Assembly: GCA_027046265.1 (NCBI GenBank)
Contig: JALTZF010000119.1
Span: 1 to 36,115, forward strand
Direction: 5' to 3'
DNA from: Pyrodictiaceae archaeon
GTDB taxonomy: Archaea > Thermoproteota > Thermoprotei_A > Sulfolobales > Pyrodictiaceae
DNA length: 36,115 nt
The notes under the pieces are model-generated. The model saw only the letters and a list, made by a program, of their open reading frames with translations. It was not told where the DNA came from and ran no database searches. The position numbers and the translations under genes were made by a program. This document shows, one piece after another, positions 7,751 through 14,895 of this stretch (position 1 is its first letter; every line of letters starts with the position of its first letter).

Positions 7751-8509
7751 ATGCCCAACAACTATTTTTTATTCTATAGGAAACTTTTCCGTGGAATAGT
7801 TTCTGATGAAATTATTGTTGCTTTTGCCTTTAGTGTCACACTCTTAGCCTTTGTAGGTGCCTTTGTCTTTTTCGTAAAGTCCTACAAGCCTAATTATCAG
7901 CACGAAGCACGCATAGATGTCACGTCGGCTGAAGGCCTGCTTGCTTCCGGTAAGCTCTATCGCTTAAACGTGTCTATTGCAAAAATTACTGATATGACTA
8001 AAATTAAGAGAGTATACGTAGCCATTGGATCCAAAGAAAGTTATAGTGTTGAATGTACTATGGAAGATTCTATTGTTCTTGGAGAGGAGAGTAGGGTTTG
8101 TGTTGATGCTTATTCTTTTAAGTCCGCAGAGTTTACCTACAATGGTGTAGAGTACAAGTTCTATGTGTATATTGATGAGAGTGGTGTCTTGAATATTGAT
8201 GTTAGTAGTAATGTTGTGCAGAAACTATACAGGGGTTTGAAGCCTTGCGGGCTTAATGGTGCTACTGTCTTATGTCTTGTTGATGAGATGCTTAGAGGTC
8301 ATATTGAGTACTTTTATGCCCTTAACAAGCCAATTGTCATAGTCTCATTTTCAAATACAAGCTTAAATTTGTCAATCCTTACCTATCCTGTTGACGCCGA
8401 TAAGATTGGGAGTATTAGCATCGGTTTAGACTATTTGGGTAAACACTACTTGTTCAAACTCTACCCCTCAAAGATTAGTAATGGTAGAGTTGTGTTTACG
8501 GTGAAATAG
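7751..8509 (+). CDS. Pilin-like protein of unknown function in the archaellum locus (possible minor archaellin)
   Basis: 252 residues. Residues 10-20 read RKLFRGIVSDE and run into a hydrophobic helix (about 21-43). Compared with the archaellin KLRGIVGIE, this keeps the basic residue, Gly, I-V and a Glu at position 5 after the predicted cut (after Gly15). It therefore looks like a class III signal peptide with a longer leader. The remaining about 200 residues are predicted beta-rich and extracellular, with two Cys (in VECTM and RVCVD) that could pair. I know no named family for it. It sits between archaellin and the flaG/flaF genes, where crenarchaea usually have flaX. A minor filament, cap or anchoring subunit is the best guess. 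Confidence 0.65.
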   Translation: MPNNYFLFYRKLFRGIVSDEIIVAFAFSVTLLAFVGAFVFFVKSYKPNYQHEARIDVTSAEGLLASGKLYRLNVSIAKITDMTKIKRVYVAIGSKESYSVECTMEDSIVLGEESRVCVDAYSFKSAEFTYNGVEYKFYVYIDESGVLNIDVSSNVVQKLYRGLKPCGLNGATVLCLVDEMLRGHIEYFYALNKPIVIVSFSNTSLNLSILTYPVDADKIGSISIGLDYLGKHYLFKLYPSKISNGRVVFTVK

Positions 8510-8725
8510 TTGACAGATCGCGCCAAGGCTCTAGTTGCCATATACACTGTTATCGGCTTGGTTCTTTTGCTAATTGGGATTGTTCTTTCTAATCAGATTG
8601 TTAGAGGAGTACTGGTAGTTGAGGGTTCTCTTTTCTACGTGCTATTAGTCTCTGCTGTTTTAATGATTTTTATTGGTTTACACTGGCTAGTCGTGGGTCT
8701 TGCCAGTCTACGGTCTTCACGATAG
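8510..8725 (+). CDS. Small membrane protein with two transmembrane helices, archaellum locus
   Basis: 71 residues. The TTG start at 8510 directly follows the TAG of the pilin-like gene, so translation is coupled. Helix 1 is about residues 9-28, helix 2 about 42-64, with a short polar loop and a basic C-terminus (LRSSR). No family is recognised. Its place between the pilin-like gene and the coiled-coil gene suggests a role in the membrane part of the archaellum or in handling the pilin-like protein (inference). Confidence 0.6.
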   Translation: MTDRAKALVAIYTVIGLVLLLIGIVLSNQIVRGVLVVEGSLFYVLLVSAVLMIFIGLHWLVVGLASLRSSR

Positions 8726-8727
8726 TT

Positions 8728-8985
8728 TTGCTTAGGCAAAGCTCATATACTCGTTCTTACCCTTATGGTATTACACTTTCTAGTAGGAGGTTCCTAAATC
8801 GTGTGAGGAAAGGAATTAAAGTTTTGAAGCCCACTATATACCTGGTAAAGGGTAAGCCGGTAGGATATAGCTTGTTTCAGTGCACGGTGATATACTGTGG
8901 TTCGCTGGCGCTGCAACTGCTTTATCTGTCGACTACTGGTACACCCAGTGTTGCGCAGAGTGTCCAGTGTATCGGAAGCCGCTAG
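8728..8985 (+). CDS. Short reading frame after the two-TM gene; possibly the true N-terminus of the coiled-coil archaellum gene
   Basis: 85 residues from a TTG two bases after the preceding stop. The first 45 residues are basic and their codons look like those of the neighbours. A moderately hydrophobic stretch (about 50-70) follows, then S/T/A-rich sequence. The frame ends at 8985 just as the next frame (mod-2) becomes clearly coding with a similar S/A/V/E-rich sequence. Either this is an independent small protein, or it is the front part of the next gene separated by a one-base frame change near 8950-8970. FlaX proteins have an N-terminal membrane helix, which the downstream frame alone lacks. 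Confidence 0.4.
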   Translation: MLRQSSYTRSYPYGITLSSRRFLNRVRKGIKVLKPTIYLVKGKPVGYSLFQCTVIYCGSLALQLLYLSTTGTPSVAQSVQCIGSR

Positions 8986-9658
8986 CGTCGAGGAAGCTGG
9001 GATTGAGGCAGAGGGTGTTAGCCGTGAGGATATTGTTAGGGCTGCCCCCCTCACAGCCAAAACAGAGGAAGCAGGGGAAGTAGGGGCTGAAACAGCTGCT
9101 TCCATGGTGCAGGCGGCTCAGCCTATTCCTGTTGATGAGATTATTGAAGGAGTTGTTGGAAAGGTAGGTGAAACTTTAAGGTCGTCTTTTGAGGAGAATA
9201 CGAAAATTCTTGTTGAGAGACTTGATCGAATCGAAGAGAATATTGGTAGGCTACGTAAAGAGCTGCAAAGCCTTGTCTCGAGCATGGAGAATATCATTGT
9301 TGAATTTCGTGAGGCCTTATCAGAACTCACAAACCCTCTAACAACCCCCTCTCTCCCTCCTGCTCAGAGCACTCTCTCCCAGTTGTCTCAGCCTATAGCA
9401 ACTCCAACTCCGTCAAGCTCTTCTCAAAGGCTACTTAACTTAGTCAACACTTTTACTGAGCTCCTAAAGAGGACTAGTCTTGACGTTGTTGAGCAGCTTA
9501 TCCGAGACTATAGGGATGCTGGTGTTTTGAGCGATAAGGAGGCTGAGAGGCTTAGCATTATTGCTCGGACTATTGCAAGACTTCGCGAGAGAGGTATCGA
9601 CGAGCAGACTATTGTATCAGTTGTAGCCTCATTACTGACAAGCAGGCAGGAGGGTTAA
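8897..9658 (+). CDS. Coiled-coil archaellum-locus protein, positional candidate for FlaX
   Basis: Up to 253 residues. The first about 20 (Cys- and Arg-rich) are doubtful, and real translation may begin at a GTG near 8948 or 8960, or by a frame change from the preceding frame. Seen: an acidic A/E/V-rich linker (about 25-75), a long amphipathic coiled coil (about 80-145), a P/S/T-rich hinge (about 146-175) and a helical C-terminal domain with LIRDYRDAGVLSDKEAERL. Crenarchaeal FlaX has an N-terminal helix in the membrane and forms a ring round the motor through its coiled-coil/C-terminal part. Position just before flaG and the coiled coil fit that; sequence motifs alone do not prove it. Confidence 0.55.
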   Translation: MVRWRCNCFICRLLVHPVLRRVSSVSEAASVEEAGIEAEGVSREDIVRAAPLTAKTEEAGEVGAETAASMVQAAQPIPVDEIIEGVVGKVGETLRSSFEENTKILVERLDRIEENIGRLRKELQSLVSSMENIIVEFREALSELTNPLTTPSLPPAQSTLSQLSQPIATPTPSSSSQRLLNLVNTFTELLKRTSLDVVEQLIRDYRDAGVLSDKEAERLSIIARTIARLRERGIDEQTIVSVVASLLTSRQEG

Positions 9659-9662
9659 GGTT

Positions 9663-10157
9663 GTGCGTGGCGTGAGCGCCCCTATTGGAGAGGCGCTTAT
9701 GTTGCTTGCAACTATTACTGCCGCAATGCTCGTAATTACTGCATTACTCTACGGCGCTAGCCTCTTAGGCTCTGAATTTAGAGAGGCTGGTGCTAGAGCA
9801 GCCCGGTATGTTGGGACGAGTATAACGTTTGTAGATGCCTACGTTAACTCTACTAGTGGCTGCCACTATATCTACCTTAAGAATACTGGCTCATATCCTC
9901 TGGCCAATATTAGTTCTTCTTCTGTCATGATAGGTAATACAACTTCAGCATACTTAGTCACCTATGCTGGATACAATCTATCCAACCCTGGTGCAGGATA
10001 CTGGAGTTATGTTGACATAGAAAAACCCAATAAGATATGGGATAGAGCTGAGACCCTAAAACTCATAGCATGCCCCCCTGCGAGCTTGACTCCGCCTTAC
10101 AAGCTTGTACTCAGCTTACCCGAAGGCGGCACATTTACATGGAGCTACGATGGGTGA
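9663..10157 (+). CDS. flaG: Archaellum protein FlaG/ArlG
   Basis: 164 residues. The N-terminus (MRGVSAPIGEALMLLATITAAM) is a pilin-like helix with a short basic head, followed by a beta-sandwich rich in N/S/T. FlaG and FlaF form the stator complex that links the archaellum motor to the S-layer in the pseudoperiplasm. Assignment rests on size, N-terminal helix and order: this gene precedes flaF, flaH, flaI and flaJ as in other crenarchaea. The GTG at 9663 follows GGAGGG at a good distance. The 3' end overlaps flaF by 8 bases. FlaG versus FlaF could be swapped, as both share this design. Confidence 0.75.
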   Translation: MRGVSAPIGEALMLLATITAAMLVITALLYGASLLGSEFREAGARAARYVGTSITFVDAYVNSTSGCHYIYLKNTGSYPLANISSSSVMIGNTTSAYLVTYAGYNLSNPGAGYWSYVDIEKPNKIWDRAETLKLIACPPASLTPPYKLVLSLPEGGTFTWSYDG

Positions 10158-10629
10158 CCCGTTGATGGCATCAACTGCTATTGGTGCTCTGTTAGGCGGC
10201 ATTGTATTAATTACATCTGTCTTGATATTTACAAGCATGTGGAACACGTATTTTGCTTCTTATGTTTCATCATTAAAGAGTGTTTCTGATAAAATTGTCT
10301 ACTTATCTCAGAGCAGGCTAGTAATCTCAAATACTACTATCAATGGTACACAGCTAAACATTGTTCTCACCAATAATGGTTCGACAACTATAATACTACG
10401 CGAGCCAGGAACATTCATGGCTGTAAAGTGTATTGATAGTCTTGGATACGTTATAGCTATTTCCGAACACTCCTACGATGCTAATACACTAACTGTAGAT
10501 AAAGCCTCTGTGAAGCCCGGCGAGTCGGCCAATGTTACTGTGCTACTAGATTTCGATCCAAGCCTATGTTCGAGTCTAGGCATAGTTTTCGTGACAGGTG
10601 ATGGTGTGAGAGCCGAGTATAAGAGCTAG
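10150..10629 (+). CDS. flaF: Archaellum protein FlaF/ArlF
   Basis: 159 residues from the ATG at 10150. An open frame exists from a TTG at 10105, but the ATG has GGAG six bases upstream and gives a short head (MGDPLMAS) before the membrane helix (about 9-32), as in FlaF. The remainder is a beta-sandwich with two Cys (in VKCID and SLCSS) and an N/T-rich surface. FlaF binds the S-layer protein and works with FlaG as stator. It starts 8 bases inside flaG and ends 15 bases before flaH, so the group is one operon. Confidence 0.78.
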   Translation: MGDPLMASTAIGALLGGIVLITSVLIFTSMWNTYFASYVSSLKSVSDKIVYLSQSRLVISNTTINGTQLNIVLTNNGSTTIILREPGTFMAVKCIDSLGYVIAISEHSYDANTLTVDKASVKPGESANVTVLLDFDPSLCSSLGIVFVTGDGVRAEYKS

Positions 10630-10644
10630 ATGGGGTGAGGCCTT

Positions 10645-11361
10645 GTGAGTAGGCGTGGTATCTCCGTTTTCTCTACGGGGAACGAGGAGCTTGATGGGAG
10701 GCTGGGAGGCGGGATACCTCATCCCTCATTTATAGTCATTGAGGGCGAGCATGGCACTGCTAAGACAACACTTGTCGCACAAATAGCGTTTGGCGCCCTT
10801 AATTCTGGCTTCAGGGTTGTAGTCTTTACTACAGAGTCTACAGCGAGTATCTTTGTAAACCAGGCCCGGCTCATATCAATCGACCTCACAAAGTTCTACA
10901 TAAAAGGTCTCCTCACAGTATACACATTGTATGGTAAGTCCATGCCTATAGACTCTTCAACTGTGAAATCAGCCTTCGATAGACTAGTAACGTTTATTTC
11001 TTCTGCTAGTGATCAATACGACATCATTATGATTGATTCTTTAAGTCTCTTTTTAAGCTATGTCGGTGCCGATGATGTAACAAAGTTTATCCAGGCAACA
11101 CGCCTCGCTGTTGCACGCGGAAAAACCATTGTCGTCACAGTGCACAGCGAGATTATGGATGAAAAGCTCGCGAAAATACTAAGAGCTTCAAGTGACGTAT
11201 ACTATAAACTTGGATTAGCTAATGTTGGTGGTAAGACTGTGAAAGTACTCCAAATAGTGAAGGCTCGCGGGGCCCCAGAGCCTATAGAGGGTACAGTCGC
11301 TTTCGACGTTGACCCCGCGTTTGGAATCAAGATTGTACCAATAGTAATAGCGCAATCATAA
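10645..11361 (+). CDS. flaH: Archaellum ATP-binding protein FlaH/ArlH (KaiC-like)
   Basis: 238 residues, RecA/KaiC fold. Walker A is GEHGTAKTT (residues 34-42) and Walker B is YDIIMIDSL with Asp131. FlaH forms a hexameric ring inside the cytoplasm, binds ATP and docks on the motor ATPase FlaI; its nucleotide state controls assembly and rotation. Full length for the family. The GTG at 10645 follows GGGGTGAGG. Gene order flaF-flaH-flaI is the conserved crenarchaeal one. Confidence 0.93.
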   Translation: MSRRGISVFSTGNEELDGRLGGGIPHPSFIVIEGEHGTAKTTLVAQIAFGALNSGFRVVVFTTESTASIFVNQARLISIDLTKFYIKGLLTVYTLYGKSMPIDSSTVKSAFDRLVTFISSASDQYDIIMIDSLSLFLSYVGADDVTKFIQATRLAVARGKTIVVTVHSEIMDEKLAKILRASSDVYYKLGLANVGGKTVKVLQIVKARGAPEPIEGTVAFDVDPAFGIKIVPIVIAQS

Positions 11362-11384
11362 ACCCTCTACGGGGGCGGTGTGTT

Positions 11385-13145
11385 ATGGCTCTTCGGGCTC
11401 TCACTAGGTCCGAGGGGGTTGAGGAGCTTCGCAGACTTAGCAGGCGTTTCCCCCATTTAGCTAGGTACCTGGAGAGAATTGTACCACGCTTGGGCTGGCC
11501 GTCTTATTATGGGAAAGAACTCCCACGAGAGTTGCGCAGGCTTACAACTATTAACGTCATGTACATTGTTGACGAGGAGGTCGGCATATTTATTCATGTA
11601 TATATGCCTCCGGAGGGCACAGAGTCAGGGTATAGGAAGTATGTTGCAGTAGAGCCAGAGCCTCCTCCCCCAGAACTATTCATGCTTATAGAAGAGAAGC
11701 TTGCAACAGTAATAACAGAAAGTGATGTTGCACGAGACCTTGAGGAGAGGAGGAGAATACTTCTTGACAAGGTAAAGCTCGTAACAGAGATAGTTGATGT
11801 GCCAGTAGACTATGCCTCCCTCATCCCCCGAATACAGACACTCGCAAGAGTACCCGTTTATCGTGGCCACTATGACAATATGATCTATTACTTGCTACGT
11901 AACAAGGCAGGCTTAGGGATTCTAGAGCCTCTTATCAAGGATCCCTACATAGAAGACATATCATGCCCAGGCGTTGGCTACATATACATTGTACACAAGG
12001 TGTTTGGGCCTCTTGAGACAAACCTCAAGTTTAATACTGCAGAAGAATTAGACAGATTCATTATTGAACTCAGCGAGCGTATTGGCAAGCCTGTAAGCCA
12101 CGCACGCCCAATAGTTGATGCCACATTACCTGATGGGAGCCGTATAAACATTGTCTTCGGCTCGGACGTCAGCCTGCAAGGTAGCAACTTCACTATAAGA
12201 CGTGTAGCTAAGATACCGCTAAGCGTTACACAGCTAGTAAACTGGAATACTTTTGACGAGCGTGTAGCAGCCTATCTCTGGATCCTACTGCTAGAGGGTA
12301 GTAGCGGCTTCGTATCGGGAGAAACCGCTTCGGGCAAGACTACAACACTTAACGCTATAACAGCCTTCATTAATCCAACAGCAAAGATAGTTACAATCGA
12401 GGACACTGCTGAGCTTACATTACCTCACCCTAACTGGGTTAGAGAACTAACACGGGACACAGGCAACCCAGAGACAAGCGTCACGATGTTTGACCTGCTA
12501 AAGGCTGCGCTTAGACAGAGGCCAAACTACATTATTGTTGGAGAGATTCGTGGAGCAGAAGGCAACATAGCATTCCAGGCAATGCAGACAGGACACCCAG
12601 TACTAGCAACATTCCATGCTGCAAGCGTTGAGAGGCTCGTACAGAGGCTTACTTCACCGCCAATAAATGTACCCAAGTCCCAGATGGACAACCTCAACTT
12701 TGTAGTTATACAAAGCGCTATATACAGAGAAGGCGTGCTAGTGAGAAGAGTTCTCAGCGTAAACGAAATCCTAGGCTTTGACCCACGCACAGACTCAATA
12801 CTATACATCCCTATCTTCACATGGGATCCAGTGCGTGACACATTTACATTCCGTGGACGTGGTACAAGCTACCTACTAGAAGAGAAGATAGGTGTTAAGA
12901 GGGGCTTATCGAGGAGAAACATGTTCCTCATATATGAAGAGCTTGAGCTAAGAGCTAAGATAATAAGGGCACTGATAGAGAAGAAGGTATTCCACTACTA
13001 CACATTGTTTAGGGTACTAGCAAGGATATACTCAATAACTACAGAGTTCGCACGCAAAGCATCCAAAGAAGAGCAGCCCTATGCAATAATAGAAGCCCTA
13101 GAGTATGTCCTCAAGAAGATAAGGCGCGGCGAATTCGTCAAATAG
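11385..13145 (+). CDS. flaI: Archaellum motor ATPase FlaI/ArlI (type II/IV secretion ATPase family)
   Basis: 586 residues. The N-terminal domain (1 to about 230) is of the PilB/VirB11 type and contains EDISCPGVGYIYIVH. The catalytic core has Walker A at residues 312-319 (GETASGKT), the Asp box TIEDTAELTL, Walker B IIVGEIRGAE and the His box HPVLATFHA. FlaI hydrolyses ATP to drive filament assembly and then rotation, working beneath FlaJ with FlaH. Length and motifs are complete. The ATG at 11385 is preceded by GGGGGCGGTG. Confidence 0.95.
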   Translation: MALRALTRSEGVEELRRLSRRFPHLARYLERIVPRLGWPSYYGKELPRELRRLTTINVMYIVDEEVGIFIHVYMPPEGTESGYRKYVAVEPEPPPPELFMLIEEKLATVITESDVARDLEERRRILLDKVKLVTEIVDVPVDYASLIPRIQTLARVPVYRGHYDNMIYYLLRNKAGLGILEPLIKDPYIEDISCPGVGYIYIVHKVFGPLETNLKFNTAEELDRFIIELSERIGKPVSHARPIVDATLPDGSRINIVFGSDVSLQGSNFTIRRVAKIPLSVTQLVNWNTFDERVAAYLWILLLEGSSGFVSGETASGKTTTLNAITAFINPTAKIVTIEDTAELTLPHPNWVRELTRDTGNPETSVTMFDLLKAALRQRPNYIIVGEIRGAEGNIAFQAMQTGHPVLATFHAASVERLVQRLTSPPINVPKSQMDNLNFVVIQSAIYREGVLVRRVLSVNEILGFDPRTDSILYIPIFTWDPVRDTFTFRGRGTSYLLEEKIGVKRGLSRRNMFLIYEELELRAKIIRALIEKKVFHYYTLFRVLARIYSITTEFARKASKEEQPYAIIEALEYVLKKIRRGEFVK

Positions 13146-13170
13146 CCAGTTCCCAGCTAGGTTGCACAAT

Positions 13171-14793
13171 ATGCCACGGCTACAAATCTTAAAGGATCCA
13201 ATACTCATCGGCTCGTTTGTAGTGCCAGTTGTAGCTTACTTTATGCGTGGCCTACCAGGCGCGCTTATGCTTTCTCTTGTTCCTCTTGCTGTTGGGTTTT
13301 GGCGTGTTCTACTACCTATTATGAGGAGAACATCAGTAGAACAAGAGATGACTCTTGAGCTACTCTATCTTCTCACTCACATGTACTCTGTGTCTACTGG
13401 CAGGCCTGGAAGACGTAGGCTCTTCGAGTTGAATACACTACTTGGAGGGTATGGCGTTTACCAGACATTGCTACGTAGGATAGCTGTGATAGCCGTAGAC
13501 TGGGGCTACGGTTTTGTACGCGCAATAAGGATTGTGGCGAGAGAAGTCAAGAACGAGTTTTTCCGGGGCTTCCTAATAAGGTTCGGTGAAGTCCTTCGTA
13601 CAGGAGAAGATGTCACAAGGTTTCTACGCGTAGAACTCGCAACGGCCACGCGCCAATTTCTTAGCAGTTACTCGCGATCCATAGACCTGCTAAGGATATT
13701 TCTTGGCTTATACTCGACACTAATGAGCGCATCTGCATTCGTACTACTTACCTTCACGTTATTAGCATTGTTTATGGGCAGGGATGTACGCATATTCATA
13801 GTTTCTCTAGTAATGATCGTAGCTGTTCTTGCCTCATTTGTTGTCGTTGCAAAAGCTATTGCGCCACGCGACCCACTCATATACCGTTCAAGAGAAGTTG
13901 TGAACCCATCATTTGCAAAGCTAAGCCGTGCAGTCTCAGCTGCACTCATAGTATCGCCCATACTAGGCCTAGTAACATATTATACGACCCGCGACCCTCT
14001 GGTCACAATACCTTCACTAGCTCTCCCGGCATTAGTACCAGGAGTTATGGCTCTACGCGTAGAGTCGTACATAAAGAGGATAAACTCGTTTTACCAAGTA
14101 TTTGTGAGAAGCTTCGGCCTAACCTTCTCCATTATACCAAATTATGCAGCAGCATTAGAGTCGATACTTGTCGCAGACTATGGTCCTCTAACTGGATACA
14201 TTAGGAGGCTACATGCACGAATAACGAACGGTGTTGATCCTAAAGTTGCTTTCCGCTACTTTATCGCTGAAACTGGGAGTATGGACATACTAAATGCTTC
14301 AAACATAGTAGTTGATGCTGTCGATGCTGGCGGTGACCTGGCCGAGGTCGGTATGGTACTAAGCAATACACTCATAAGGCTTAACGATATAAGGAGGGAT
14401 CGTGAGAGACTCAGTAGAACTTTTGAAGTTGTAGTCTATTTAATGCAAGGACTTGTTGCGGCTATTGCTGCTGCAATAGTTAATATAGTTGTAGCATTCT
14501 CGAGATTCTATAGCGAGATGGCTGCTGTAGTCCAGACAGCCCCAATGGCAACAACGTATATACCCATAATGCCTATTCTCCCTCCACCTTCAGTGCTAGG
14601 ATGGACCATAGCAGGGTTTCTCGGTAGTCTTATTATAATAAATTCACTCATAATAGCATTTGTTCGAGGCAGCATCTTTGAGATCTCAGTGCTTCACGCT
14701 GCTATACTCGCAATAATAACTACTGTCGCAGTAAAGCTCATGAGTATACTTGCATCAACACTAATAATACCAATGATATTACCTCCATCATAA
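13171..14793 (+). CDS. flaJ: Archaellum membrane platform protein FlaJ/ArlJ
   Basis: About 540 residues, polytopic membrane protein. It has an N-terminal helix pair, two T2SSF-type cytoplasmic domains (about 60-160 and 300-410), and clustered membrane helices at about 170-225, 255-290 and 420-540. FlaJ anchors the motor ATPase and is the rotor/platform for filament subunits. Start: a TTG at 13162 or the ATG at 13171; I prefer the ATG, though neither has a clear ribosome binding site. It lies 25 bases after flaI and ends the canonical cluster. Confidence 0.92.
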   Translation: MPRLQILKDPILIGSFVVPVVAYFMRGLPGALMLSLVPLAVGFWRVLLPIMRRTSVEQEMTLELLYLLTHMYSVSTGRPGRRRLFELNTLLGGYGVYQTLLRRIAVIAVDWGYGFVRAIRIVAREVKNEFFRGFLIRFGEVLRTGEDVTRFLRVELATATRQFLSSYSRSIDLLRIFLGLYSTLMSASAFVLLTFTLLALFMGRDVRIFIVSLVMIVAVLASFVVVAKAIAPRDPLIYRSREVVNPSFAKLSRAVSAALIVSPILGLVTYYTTRDPLVTIPSLALPALVPGVMALRVESYIKRINSFYQVFVRSFGLTFSIIPNYAAALESILVADYGPLTGYIRRLHARITNGVDPKVAFRYFIAETGSMDILNASNIVVDAVDAGGDLAEVGMVLSNTLIRLNDIRRDRERLSRTFEVVVYLMQGLVAAIAAAIVNIVVAFSRFYSEMAAVVQTAPMATTYIPIMPILPPPSVLGWTIAGFLGSLIIINSLIIAFVRGSIFEISVLHAAILAIITTVAVKLMSILASTLIIPMILPPS

Positions 14794-14849
14794 CGAGTGT
14801 TTTAGCTTCCTTTAGGTCACAATGAGTAACCTTTTGAAGTCCTTGAGAA

Positions 14850-14895
14850 AAATTAAAACTATACTATTATATTAGAGTACTTAGGGAGACTACTT
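14850..14895 (+). promoter_or_regulatory. Promoter of the large surface-protein gene
   Basis: An A/T-rich block with TATTATATTA at 14865-14874 lies 22-31 bases before the TTG start at 14896, and AGGGAG (14883-14888) gives a ribosome binding site 7 bases away. This suggests a promoter separate from the archaellum operon. Whether transcription starts at the TATTATATTA box or an earlier A/T block near 14850 is open. Confidence 0.45.

Noticed and set aside
8794-9105. Minus-strand 103-codon frame across the FlaX-like region
   Set aside because: It is the shadow of coding sequence on the + strand. It has a repetitive S/A/T composition and no ribosome binding site.
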